NCBI GenBank assembly: GCA_949358305.1
Contig: OX442318.1
Coordinates: forward strand, 12,878,517-12,942,516
Reading direction: 5' to 3'
Source: Strigamia acuminata
Taxonomy: Eukaryota > Arthropoda > Chilopoda > Geophilomorpha > Linotaeniidae
DNA length: 64,000 nucleotides
This document shows positions 11,470 to 22,374 of this stretch, one piece after another. Every line of letters starts with the position of its first letter. The stretch's first letter is position 1. Both the position numbers and the translations under genes were made by a program. The notes below the pieces were generated by a model that was not told where the DNA came from, searched no databases, and was given only the letters and a program-made list of their open reading frames with translations.

Positions 11470-12120
11470 GACCTACTTTCATTTAGCAAGGTCGTACTGT
11501 ATACGACCGTTATATTAAGCCACCGTACGAAATCCTACTGTCCCGTAGAACAGCTGGCTAACGTTACGGGGCCATTTCATGCGATTGCATGTCTATTACC
11601 GGAGTTAGCCTTCCCGAAATAGCCCTACAACAGCAATAACAAAATAGTAATGAATACTAACTGTGGAGAGCTGAGGTGGCCTGATGTGTCGATAGAGAAT
11701 AATGAAATCAAACGATAACAATTCAACTACAGACAATATACGTGTTCAGTTATCAAGCCAGGGGGGTGAGAGGTTGAGAAACTGGAGCTTATATAGTTCT
11801 GTAGAACTACTAGATTGTCGACAGCCAATCAGCCTACGAATCGGTGGATTCGTGGGTCATTAGTCCGGACCTAATATATGACTATGTCCAGATGGGCCCA
11901 GTTGGGGTCCGAAAGGGTCCGATTGGTTCCCTTTAACAGGTAAGTAATGTGGATATTGATTCGATAGAATCAACATCATCAAGTAATTAATACTTAATTC
12001 ATATTGAATAAAATAGTTATATTTTATTCACCGTGTCCAAGTAATAATTTATTACGCTTTTTAGTTTCGTCGAGTTTGAATTACGCGCGTTTGTTAAACA
12101 GCGCCATCTATTGTGAACAT
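11470..12120. other. Intergenic region upstream of the DEG/ENaC gene
   Basis: No coding signal. It contains a G-rich run (AGGGGGGTGAG, about 11,760) and a TATATA-like area. Any promoter of the channel gene could lie here, but I cannot define one. Confidence 0.4.
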
Positions 12121-12228
12121 TGATAAATACTGATTTGTAATCATCACAAGTACTTGAATGCGTACAAATCAAATCGACAAACGAGAAGGAAACTGCAACG
12201 TGTTGTTCGTGATGTCTTCAAAGAGCAA

Positions 12229-15200
12229 ATGGAAATACCATCTTTCTTCGTGCATATGAAAAACATTAACAAAAAGAAAAAGATTGTGTCCATTCTGTAT
12301 TTCGCAATACACATTTTGAATTTGTCAACATGCATCTACCAATCTGCAGATCGAATATTGCATTACATGTCCGAACCAACAATTGTTTCTGTGCACTTGA
12401 TGGAAATAGCCTACGGTTCTTTTCCGTACGTTTATGTCTTTCCAGATACTACTGAAGAGTATAATAAATATCTTGCAAAAAAATATCACAATAAAGAGTA
12501 TACGGAACAGTGCCAAAATATGTACATACGTATTGAGTATGACCTAAAATATTTCCAATCGAACAGTTATATAACTGATGCTTTCGTTGATGCGGTAAAT
12601 GTTTATACCTTACTCTTCTACAAATATAATAATCGTTAATTAAAAATCAGAAAATAATTATATCTTGCAGAAAAAATCTAGAATTAATCTGACAACTAAA
12701 AATTATGAATCTCCTATTTGGCCAATTGGCCAAATTTCTAGTCGTAAGACAAGTCAAATTTCAATACTGGTAAATAAAAACATGATACCTTTTATAATTA
12801 ATTTTCCTTAGCATTAGAATGTGAGAGTGGAAACTATAATTACAAGATGGTTATGAAATTTAAATTTCCCAAAAAGTGCGAACACTTAAAAGTAAGCCTT
12901 TACTGTTATGAATTTTTGGTTTAATAATACACAGTTTGCGGCAAGTGACTTTTCCCTTATAGTTATGCTTAATTTTATGTTATAAATAGTGTAACGGAAA
13001 AGAGAAAAAACATGCTTTGCGGTATGCACTTTTCCCTTAGGTTATAAAAATTTCCTTACACTATTTTTGTCATGTGACTCCGTCAAGAAGGGGTGGTTGC
13101 TATGCAACGACCACACAAATACAAGCATCAAATATCAAAACTAAACTAACAGAAATTCATGTAGTAAAAAAATATCCCCACCGTTCCAAATTAACGATTT
13201 GTTGCTGTAGCTTCACAAAATAAATAATAAGTTGGATTGTTTAAATACAATCAAACTTACCAACTGAAGTGTGCCTCGTGTGCCTGATGTACTGCTTGAA
13301 GCGGAGAATTGCAAATGGCGGCAATCACAAATAGTCGCCATTTGCAATTTTTTGGCAATGACGTAAATAGCGGAAAATTACTGGATTGGTTGCGCTATTT
13401 CCAGTTATACTGTAAGGAAAGTTCGAGTTATGACTTTTCCACTACACTTATACGTGTCTCGGGAGTTTTTATAACGGAAAAGTCACTGCCGCAAACTGTG
13501 TATTATCTGCCTGTGGTAATCAGTGGAAAATTATTGTGGTGCAATAAAGCCATTCTTTGCACATTTACTATGCCACTGTTACGCCCAAATTATTTTCCTA
13601 GCACATATCTGGTACAGTAGAGCATCGATTATGCAAAGCGATCGAGGAGCATTAATGTTCATAAAACCGATTTGTTCCCAGAAAAAGTAATTAGGTTAAA
13701 ACACATACTGTATTGTGTATGAAAACAAAAACAGCAATCAAAAGTTGATACCGCTCGATAAAAATCGATGAAAATCGATAAACTTCGATAAATAACGATA
13801 AAAATCGATAAACTTCGATAAATATCGATAAAAATCGATAAAAAATCGACTATAATTGACTAAAATGGACTGAAATCAATTAAAAGATTAATAAAAAAAT
13901 TAATCGCCACTGTTAGGTTAATCGGTTGTTCGCATGACTGAGGTTTGGATAATCAATGATCTACTGAATACCCACATTCCTTGTATGCTCAAATTATCCA
14001 ATGAATGCCAAATCCTACACATGTTTGAAGTACAGCGTGTCTGAAAAAATAAATACTCATTTTGAATGAATAGTAGCCCCGACCGAGAGCGGTGATTTGA
14101 AATAAGAGCCGCAACTCTTACAGTGAGGGCAAAAACTAAGTTAACAAACGCATCATGTTGATTCTTATGGCTGTATCTCGGGAAAAAAGAGAGGAAAATT
14201 TATGAAGTTTTAACTAGAGACTCGTACAACATCCTACTTTATTCACCTACAATTTTATCAACATCTATCCATCAGTTTCTGAGAAAAAAATTCTTTTGTG
14301 AAGTGACATAAAAAATTAGAGGCAAAAAGTAAGTTAACATACCCATTACCCACAAACAATTAGCCATTCCCATTGTAAAATATGCGGCAAATATTAAAAT
14401 TTATCCATAAACACATGTGATGTCACTCATACACTTCATTAAAACATCCAAACCACAAGCAATGCCATTGTGAAACACTGAGCAATTGCCTTGACTTTAC
14501 GCTTAGAATCATTTTTCTGCTGAAATATCCATGTCAAAGGCAGTTTAACATCTGCAAATGGAAGCATAACAATCCTCCAATACTTTTTTATAAGTATATT
14601 GGTCCATGATACCCTTAATTTAATGTTGTGGACCGATATCCATATGGAAAAACCATTCCAATAGTAAAATGGCTTGGGGATGGTTTCCTGTATGGGTTTC
14701 GGTCCACAACATTAAATTAAGGGTATCATGAACAAATATACTTATAAAAAAGTATTGGAGGATTGTTATGCTTCCATTTGCAGATGATAAACTGCCTTTG
14801 ACATGGACATTTCAGCAGAAAAATGATTCTGAGCATAAAGTCAAGGCAATTGCTCAGTCTTTCACATTGGCATTACTTGTGGTTTGGATGTTTTAATGAA
14901 GTGTATGAGTGACTACACATGTGTTTATGGATAAATTTTAATATTTGCCACATATTTTACAATGGGAATGGCTAATTGTTGGACATAGCGATACCGTACT
15001 GTGCATTTTGTGGGAAAAAAATACCGACCTCATCTTGAGGTAGTGGTACAATTATTTTAGTGCAATAGATAACTAGACAATACAAGTATACTTACATCCC
15101 TTTTGTAAAATCAGATGTCTATTGATCAGTCACCAATTAAGTATCATGAAATACAAGTATCTGCAGATTGGTTTTCTGTGGAACATATTCATCAAGTTCT

Positions 15201-18200
15201 AACTATTGTGCAGAAAGTAAGTATTAAAGTACATTTAATTATAAGTCTTTTAACCGTTGAACATGGGCAGTTTTGGTAATTTAAATTTAAATGTACACTA
15301 TGATGTATCATTGAAACACAATTTGGACCTTGTATCGGGTGGCACACATAAAACCGGCCCAACAATATGAGGAGGGTAACCAAGGGTCTTAAAAAATGTA
15401 CGTACAAATACTATTCAATAAAATATATATTAATCATTAGTTGTGTGAAGTGTTGTTTCATTAATGTTTCTGGTGCAGTTTGTTCCGCTCTTTCGTTTGG
15501 TGTTTAGTTTTTTACAATCCAAACTTTCGTTTTCGAGCTATTTGAGTTTTTAATCATTTTTTTTGCCAAATCATTAATTTGCCAAATTTGATTGCACTAG
15601 TCATTGCTGAATTTCAGATTGTGGTACTTTTTGAATTTTTTCAGCAAGATTTTGCTAGATTTTGTAAAATTTTGCTAGATTTTCTAAAATTTTGCTAGAT
15701 TTTCTAAAATTTTGCTAGATTTTGTAAAATTTTGCTAGATTTTGTAAAATTTTGCTAGATTTTGTAAAATTTTGCTAGATTTTGTAAAATTTTGCTAGAT
15801 TTTGTAAAATTTTGCTAGATTTTGTAAAATTTTGCTAGATTTTGTAAAATTTTGCTAGATTTTCTAAAATTTTGCTAGATTTTCTAAAATTTTGCTAGAT
15901 TTTGTAAAATTTTGCTAGATTTTGTAAAATTTTGCTAGATTTTGTAAAATTTTGCTAGATTTTGTAAAATTTTGCTAGATTTTGTAAAATTTTGCTAGAT
16001 TTTGTAAAATTTTGCTAGATTTTGTAAAATTTTGCTAGATTTTGTAAAATTTTGCTAGATTTTGTAAAATTTTGCTAGATTTTGTAAAATTTTGCTAGAT
16101 TTTGTAAAATTTTGCTAGATTTTCTAAAATTTTGCTAAATTTTCTAAAATTTTGCTTGATTTTCTAAAATTTTGCTAGATTTTCTAAAATTTTGCTAGAT
16201 TTTCTAAAATTTTGCTAGATTTTCTAAAATTTTGCTAGATTTTCTAAAATTTTGCTAGATTTTCTAAAATTTTGCTAGATTTTGCAAAATTTTGCTAGAT
16301 TTTGTAAAATTTTGCTAGATTTTGTAAAATTTTGCTAGATTTTGTAAAATTTTGCTAGATTTTGTAAAATTTTGCTAGATTTTGTAAAATTTTGCTAGAT
16401 TTTGTAAAATTTTGCTAGATTTTCTAAAATTTTGCTAGATTTTCTAAAATTTTGCTAGATTTTCTAAAATTTTGCTAGATTTTCTAAAATTTTGCTAGAT
16501 TTTCTAAAATTTTGCTAGATTTTCTAAAATTTTGCTAGATTTTCTAAAATTTTGCTAGATTTTCTAAAATTTTGCTAGATTTTCTAAAATTTTGCTAGAT
16601 TTTCTAAAATTTTGCTAGATTTTCTAAAATTTTGCTAGATTTTCTAAAATTTTGCTAGATTTTATGAGATTTTATCTAAAGTAAAGTGGTATAGTATGGA
16701 ATTATTTAAATGTAGTTGCAGTGCTTTTTGAAATGTACTGTGTATCTGCACCGATACTGCTGAAGGAATCCACATATAATAATCTGAAATTCAGGAATGT
16801 CTACTCTATTGCAATCAAACTTGGCAAATTGAGATAAAAAATGATTAAAAACTCAAATAGCTCAAGAACAAAAATTCGTATCGTCAAAAACTAAACACCA
16901 AACGAAAGAGCGGAATAAACTGCACCTAAAACATTAATGAAACAACACTACCCACCACTAATGATTACGGTAATATATATTTTATTGAACAACACGTACA
17001 CTTTTTGAGTCACCCTTGTTAACCCTTCTTGCATTGTGAGGCCTGTTTTATGAGAGCCACCCGGTAGATTGCTAGTTCAACAGCTAAATATTGATTTATT
17101 CTGTTTCTGCAACAGACACAATAACTGCATTTCTAACTACAATGTACTACACATGTTTTAGTATTCCTTCATCAACACTAAGAAAAATCCTTGTGATAAT
17201 AATTTACATGACTGTTTGCGCCGATGTCTCATTAAAAAATTAAGCTGCAGGTAAATGTTAATTTATTCTCATTCTTAGTTTTTTAAATAACAATGAACGC
17301 ATTAAAATTGGTTCAGCAAGTAAGTGAAATCCAGTGAAATAAACGAAATGTTATTGGATGCTCATAAAGAGTGTCCCAAAAATAACGCAAGATTTGAATT
17401 CGCTGCCATTTGTGCAGTAAATTGTTTGCAACCCTGAAACAACAACAAATTGACAGCTAAGAGTTTAGGGTTAGGTTTAGGATTAGTGAAAATGGAGTGT
17501 TACACGATACAAAAACGTGTTTAGGGTTAGTAAAAATGGAGCGTTACACGATACAACAACGTGTAACAATTCAGTTACTGCATGAGACATTTCCTGATCG
17601 TGCACTCTCTCGTTTTGGTGATCAGAATTGTAATGCACGGGTGGCTGTGGGCTCGTTGACATAGACCTTTGACTTCAAATAACCCCATAAAAAGAAATCT
17701 AATGGTGTTAAATCACACGATCTAGGGGGCCAATTCTGATCACCGAAACGAGAGAGTACACCACCAGGAAATGTCTCATGCAGTAATTGAATTGTTACAC
17801 GTTGTTGTATCGTGTAACGCTGCATTTACACTAACCCTAAACACGTTGTTGTATCGTGTAACACTCCATTTTCACTAACCCTAAACCTAACCCTAAACTC
17901 TCAGCTGTCAATTTGTTGTTGTTTCAGGGTTGAAAACAATTTACTGCACAAATGGTGGCGAATTCAAATCTTGCGTTATTTTTGGGACACCCTTTACAAG
18001 TATATGGCAAAATTTGTCTAAAGTTTGGAAAGAACAAGATATACTAAAATTCCGTACAAGTTTTCTACATGATTTGTGCAAAAAAGACATCACATGAACA
18101 TTCAAATTAATTCCACCACAACATGCACAATACCTGAACTGAACTCAACTCACTTTTTTAGATATCCATTTTACGAAGCAAGGGAATCAGCAAGGTGTAA

Positions 18201-20404
18201 TGGCAGTTACCTGATACGACAACAAGACAAACTGAATAATTTTTTACATTCGAATGTAATAAAAGAATGTAACTGCATTAATGAACGTGACGTAGCAGTA
18301 TTAAGTTTAGCTTGGGATTCTACACCTGATAAAGAGAGTATCGTCCAAGTTACCATTATCAATAATTACATTCGAACAATGACCGAAAGTTTTTCATACG
18401 ACATAATCTTTTTGCTGTGCGACATTGGTGGCAACATCGGACTCTACTTTGGCATGTCATGTTTAACACTCGTCGAAATATTTGTTTATAGCTGCAAAAT
18501 GGTGTACAGAATGTTCGAAAAAACAAAAAAAGCAAATTCCAAGTTGAAAGAAAAAATTCGATCAATTCAAGAGAGAAAAGAAAGAATAGAGAGATTGTCA
18601 GTGCGCCGGAACAAATTGAAGATTACAGTCGTACTAGTACTACTGGTTGTGACAGCCTATCAGCTTTACATGTTGATTGATTCTTTTTTCGATTATCCAA
18701 CATTTCTAACCATTGAGCTTATTGAAGATGAGATGATTCAATTTCCACTCGTAATCTCGTGTGCAGACAGTTTAGAAATATCAGAGAAAAAAGCAAATTT
18801 AGCCAAACAACTGAATACCACTTGTTACGATTACCAACTTTTGGATTTACTCCATCGATCGTCGCCATTCGCCAACAAACCGATGGAGTTATGGAACGCC
18901 TCTTCGAATATCAAAACTTATGAAACTTGTCGTCAGAAAATTTCTAAATGGTTCCAGGAAAGTATTCATTTATTGAATAAAACTTTAAATTTCCACGATT
19001 TTAGAGGCTTCTATTTCTTTTACAGGGAAATAAAGCGGGACTTGATAGGTTATATGCCAACATATCTGTTGTGCCAACAGTATTTGGACTGTGCACGGAA
19101 TTCAGGAAAAGTAAAGAATAATTAACAGCTAACAGGAAACATGAAATTAACTTTTTCCTTTCAACTAAAAATATTTATTACACTTTACAGATGAATTGCC
19201 GTTTACTAAGCAAAACGAATTGATGATTCACGATCCAAAATTTAAATATTATTGCAGCACAAATCAAATGGTGAGATATTTTGCCAATGTTCAGATTGAA
19301 TCATCAGTTCATTCGAATTTTGCATTCTAGCAATTTGTTCTACCGCAAGATCAAGTTTTACATCCCAAATATCAATATTACATACCTAACAAATTTGACA
19401 CAGATGTTAGCATTTTGCGTCAGACAGTAATTTCTATATACCGTACTCGAGTTAAAATCTTGTTATTTTCACGTTAATCGTTCTAGATTGTTCGATTAAA
19501 TACTTGGAAAAGTCCATGCCAAACCAGTGATGAAGTTGTCAAATGTGAAAAACAATGTTATGCAACAACATTGGCTAAACAACCCTTCAATTGCAAGTAA
19601 GTTTTTACCAGTTGACCTTTTTGAAAATTGAGGTCAGGTAATAGGATCATGTGATCATGGCAATGGTTGCCCCCTGCACATTAACAAACTGCAGGTGCTT
19701 CAGGAATATCCCAGCACTGATTTTGTGGCCAAGAATGACTAATGTACTGTATCAATAGTTCAAACGGCATGGAAATTTTGAATTTATCATGTGCATTAGT
19801 CACTTCTGGCCGCAAAGGTTCCTAAAGCGCCTGCAGTTTGTAAATATGCATCCCCCTGCCTCTATGAGAAAAAACATTCCAAATTAACATTATAACATTG
19901 TCAATTTATAGTTTTTTATTGTTGGTGGAAATAACTGCATTATGTCATAATTTTCCAACGTTTATTCTATACGATTAAACAAGAAAACTGACAATAATAT
20001 TGTGATAATTTGTAGTAATTAGCCACTGAGAAGTAGTGTGCGAATTAATCTTTTTTTGTTTTTCCAGATTGCCGTTGATGGAAGAGAGCAAGTTACCTCT
20101 TTGCTTGACTCAAGAAGCAGCTAAAAAAACACAGATTATGTATTTGGATGCTCAATTCAAGACAAATCCTCAGAAAGACTGTTCATGCGCATTACGCTGT
20201 GAAGAAACATTATTGATTCTATCAATGAAACAAGCTCAGCCATATGACATCACAGCTCTTGAATACCATATTGACACCAACATTCGAGAAGTGATTAAAG
20301 AAAATCAAAAAATGCCCATTGTCAAACTACTCTGCAATATTGGATCTATTGTAGGCATTCTGACTGGTCTCTCGTTGTTTTCTGTCCTTACATATTTCCA
20401 CTGA
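12229..20404 (+). CDS. Double-subunit DEG/ENaC (ASC) sodium-channel gene
   Basis: DEG/ENaC channels are trimers of subunits with two membrane helices and a large Cys-rich ectodomain. This gene appears to encode two subunits in series. Exons: 12,229-12,565; 12,812-12,891; 15,115-15,216; 17,162-17,250; 18,087-19,048; 19,191-19,270; 19,331-19,426; 19,487-19,596; 20,068-20,404 (stop). They sum to 2,193 nt (730 codons plus stop) and all internal phases fit. Unit 1: TM1 near 12,270-12,340, cysteine exons, then TM2 with CDIGGNIGLYFGMS and a downstream Glu. Unit 2: TM1 near 18,625-18,690, FPLVISC, cysteine exons, then TM2 with CNIGSIVGILTGLS. Exons 1-4 of each unit match in phase and nearly in length. 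Uncertain points: the start (first in-frame ATG used; the frame is open 100 nt upstream, so an earlier exon is possible), both GTTATA donors (12,566 and 19,049), and the weak acceptor at 18,087. Confidence 0.8.
12923..13506. mobile_element. MITE with AATACACAGTTTGCGGCA ends (intron 2 of the channel gene)
   Basis: Inverted ends share AATACACAGTTTGCGGCA followed by AGTGACTTTTCC. A second internal copy of the end motif (TTTGCGGTATGCACTTTTCCC, near 13,015) lies inside the left end. The interior contains GTCATGTGACTCC and ATGGCGGC blocks that recur in the element at 21,803-22,325, so the two belong to one family. No transposase is encoded. The 103-residue open frame at 13,309 is fortuitous. Confidence 0.7.
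13750..13860. repeat. Short tandem repeat of ATCGATAAAA units
   Basis: About ten imperfect copies of a roughly 11-bp unit (ATCGATAAAAA / TTCGATAA). Confidence 0.8.
14127..14990. mobile_element. Palindromic Tc1-derived element
   Basis: Two arms of about 290 bp (about 14,350-14,640 and 14,698-14,982) are near-perfect reverse complements around a loop of about 55 bp. Each arm encodes a broken piece of Tc1-family transposase. On the plus strand near 14,803-14,850 the peptide WTFQQKNDSEHKVKA matches the conserved block around the second catalytic Asp of Tc1 transposases (family pattern FQQDNDPKHT). Stops and lost residues make it inactive. A GGCAAAAAxTAAGTTAACA motif occurs twice (14,130 and 14,322), probably terminal and subterminal repeats. 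It lies in intron 2 of the channel gene. Confidence 0.8.
15336..17063. mobile_element. Foldback-type element with ~260-bp inverted ends around a minisatellite
   Basis: The left end starts GGGTGGCACACATAAAAC and the right end finishes GAGAGCCACCC. The two ends match in reverse complement for about 260 bp each, including TTCAATAAAATATATATTA, CATTAATG, and the CTCTTTCGTTTGGTGTTTAG block. The interior is almost entirely a 20-bp minisatellite. No transposase is present. Long terminal inverted repeats around tandem repeats resemble foldback or MULE-type non-autonomous elements. It sits in intron 3 of the channel gene. Confidence 0.8.
15641..16665. repeat. 20-bp minisatellite, about 51 copies (TTTTGCTAGATTTTGTAAAA type)
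   Basis: The period is exactly 20 bp over roughly 1 kb. Each unit has one of two alleles at one site (TTTTGTAAAA or TTTTCTAAAA), and alleles occur in contiguous blocks: C near the left edge, then a long G block, C, G, and a terminal C block. Only a handful of other substitutions are present. Confidence 0.97.
17367..17994. mobile_element. Mariner-type MITE with transposase fragment
   Basis: Inverted ends AAGAGTGTCCCAAAAATAACG and CGTTATTTTTGGGACACCCTT, flanked by TA on both sides, continue inward as long inverted repeats (about 170 bp, including TGTTACACGATACAACAACG). On the minus strand about 17,622-17,825 a peptide contains WPPRSCDLTPLDFFLWGYLKS, cut here to its core: WPPRS, LTPLDFFLWG. This is the signature before the third catalytic Asp in mariner-family transposases. 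The rest of the transposase is missing. It lies in intron 4 of the channel gene. Confidence 0.85.
18087..19048 (+). CDS. Fusion exon: TM2 of channel unit 1, linker, TM1 of channel unit 2
   Basis: The reading frame runs without interruption from the membrane-proximal cysteine module of unit 1 (ECNCI), through its pore helix with the GxS selectivity motif (GMS) and the conserved Glu, into a linker of about 45 residues rich in Lys, Arg and Glu. It then continues into a hydrophobic TM1 (ITVVLVLLVVTAYQLYML) and the post-TM1 FPLVISC segment that opens unit 2's ectodomain. The linker would be cytosolic, matching the normal inside position of both DEG/ENaC termini. No stop codon separates the two. 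The open frame continues to 19,125; the donor at 19,048/19,049 was chosen because it leaves phase 1, as the next exon requires, and aligns with the equivalent donor of unit 1. Confidence 0.8.
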
Positions 20405-21800
20405 TTTAAAAGTAAGTAAAAGCACTCAATCTCATTGCACACGAATAAAGCCTGGATATTTGTACAAAAAAATTCGCTTTATGCGTATGAAATGTGCACC
20501 AAAAATTCCATTTCATGGAATAAAAAGTTTAAAAATGTCCAAAATAAAAGTTCAAACATGTCCAAAATAAAAGTATAAACATGTCCAAAAAAAAAGAAAG
20601 TATTCAAGTGGAATGTGTAATATAATAAATATAAAATTAATGTCATTTTCCATTTATTACCATAATTAATTAATTTATTTATTTGTGTATTTTTTAAAAT
20701 TTTTCCAGAACACATTTAGTGACTAGGTCCACGACTTCACCTGGTGTCTGTTTTTGACTTAATCCACACTCCTCAGTTTCCATCCATGCGTACAGTATAC
20801 GTATTGTAAACAACGGCACAAATCGCCATTTTTTTTCCGAAAAGATGGCGATTTATATGTTCATTTTCCGATAAGCACAACGGTCGGTAGGCATGACAAT
20901 ATGCAAAATAAGATTTTTCTGTGCATTAACACTATGGGCTCTACACATGAATAGTCTTAAATCCGAAATGACTCAAAGATATATTATAATTACATTGCAG
21001 TGTATTATTATAATGTAGTTTGAAATGCATTAAGTATCACAATGCACCTGATAGTGCACTATGTAAAACATTTTTGGATGGTATTGGTTTGCAAATGATA
21101 ATACATTTTGCAAAATGTATTATGAAATGCATTCCCAATATTAAGTGTTATGGAAAATGAATTATGTAATGCATTTCTTAATGTTAACAATAGTATAATT
21201 TCATAGTATAATTTCAAAGCTACTAGTAATACATTTTTAAATCACAGATCTTTTTAACCACAGTTGTTTTTTAATCACAGATGTTCTTTATTCACAAATG
21301 ATTTTAATTCTTAGATATTTTATAATCAGATATTTTTAAATCAGACATTTTAAAATCAGACATTTTAAAATCAGACATTTTTAAATCAGACATTTTTAAA
21401 TCACACATTTTAAATCAAATATTTTAAATTCCATGCTTTTAAACATTTTTAGAAATATTTTTTAAATATAGAGGAACTGTTCAATTTTTGAACCCTGGAA
21501 TGTGTTAATGTGTACGACTTGCTGACTAATGTAAAGATAAATACTTAGTAATTAATTTTTTATTATAAAATTAAGCACTCTTTGTATGTGTCATTTTTGA
21601 TTTCTGTTCTTGAAAGCGCACGTTTGAACTCTTGAAAACACGTTTTGACTCTTGAAAACAAATTTTAGTATTTTTTTTTTTTAGCATTTTAAAGAGTTTT
21701 AACACTACGAAACAATAAATAAAAAAGTTATGCTTTTTTTTATATTTATGTAATATTCTTATTGAAAACACGAAATAAATTATTACGTATAAAGCCGACT
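20405..21800. other. 3' flank of the channel gene, AT-rich
   Basis: An AATAAA signal occurs 40 nt after the channel gene's stop (20,444) and another near 20,520; either could end the transcript. Beyond that the sequence holds imperfect repeats such as AAATCAGACATTTTT (about 21,320-21,420, roughly 6 copies) and no coding signal. Confidence 0.5.
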
Positions 21801-21802
21801 AC

Positions 21803-22325
21803 ATATTAGAGAGTTTGCAGGATGCATTTTCCCTTACAGTTTAAGACTGTACAGTATAAAAATAGTGTAAGGGAAAAATGATAAATTAAGTTTTTGCGGG
21901 CTGCATTTTTCCCTTATCACTACACTATTTCACTATGTCACGTGATCACCGAAACTGTAGCAGTCTCTTTTGAAAAAGACTAGAGACAATTGTTGTATTT
22001 TACTGCTTCAAAACAATGAAGCAGCTTTATTATTGTGAATTGAAACCAAATGAAAGAGAAAACAATGATATAAACCTTAATACGTGCCCTTTGTGCGATC
22101 GAAGCGAAGAAATTAAAATGGCGGCGAATGAGGTTGTTGATAATCCAAATTTAAAGGCTCTGTGACGTAAACACAGTAGTGGAAAACTACCGGATTGGCT
22201 GCACTATATTTTATTTTAGTGTTCAAAACGATAAACTAAAGGTTGTTTGCTCCACGATACACTATTTAAATAGTGTATCGTGGAGCAAAATAAGGGGAAA
22301 ATGCATCCCGCAAACTCTCTAATAT
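21803..22325. mobile_element. MITE with ATATTAGAGAGTTTGC ends
   Basis: The ends are ATATTAGAGAGTTTGCAGGATGCATTTTCCC and its reverse complement (given here only in outline: TTAGAGAGTTTGC ... GCAAACTCTCTAA). A subterminal second copy (TTTTTGCGGGCTGCATTTTTC, near 21,893) and the internal GTCACGTGATCAC and ATGGCGGCG blocks parallel the element at 12,923-13,506. It is non-coding. Confidence 0.7.
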
Positions 22326-22374
22326 TTGATATTTTAGATGTATAACTGAAGGTAAACAGAATATACGGTATAGT

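Noticed and set aside
15641-16665. CRISPR-like array
   Set aside because: Units are contiguous 20-mers without unique spacers in an animal genome; it is a minisatellite.
17450-17900. CCCTAAACCTAACCCTAAA strings as telomeric repeats
   Set aside because: They occur in both inverted arms of the mariner-type element, are short and irregular, and do not form an array.
18076-18086. GTG at 18,076 as a translation start of the 349-residue frame
   Set aside because: It is not an ATG, and the sequence fits better as a 3' splice site followed by an internal exon whose phase matches the preceding exon.
20750-20870. AAATCGCCATTTTT hairpin as an RNA gene
   Set aside because: A short imperfect inverted repeat without other RNA-gene features; more likely a MITE remnant.
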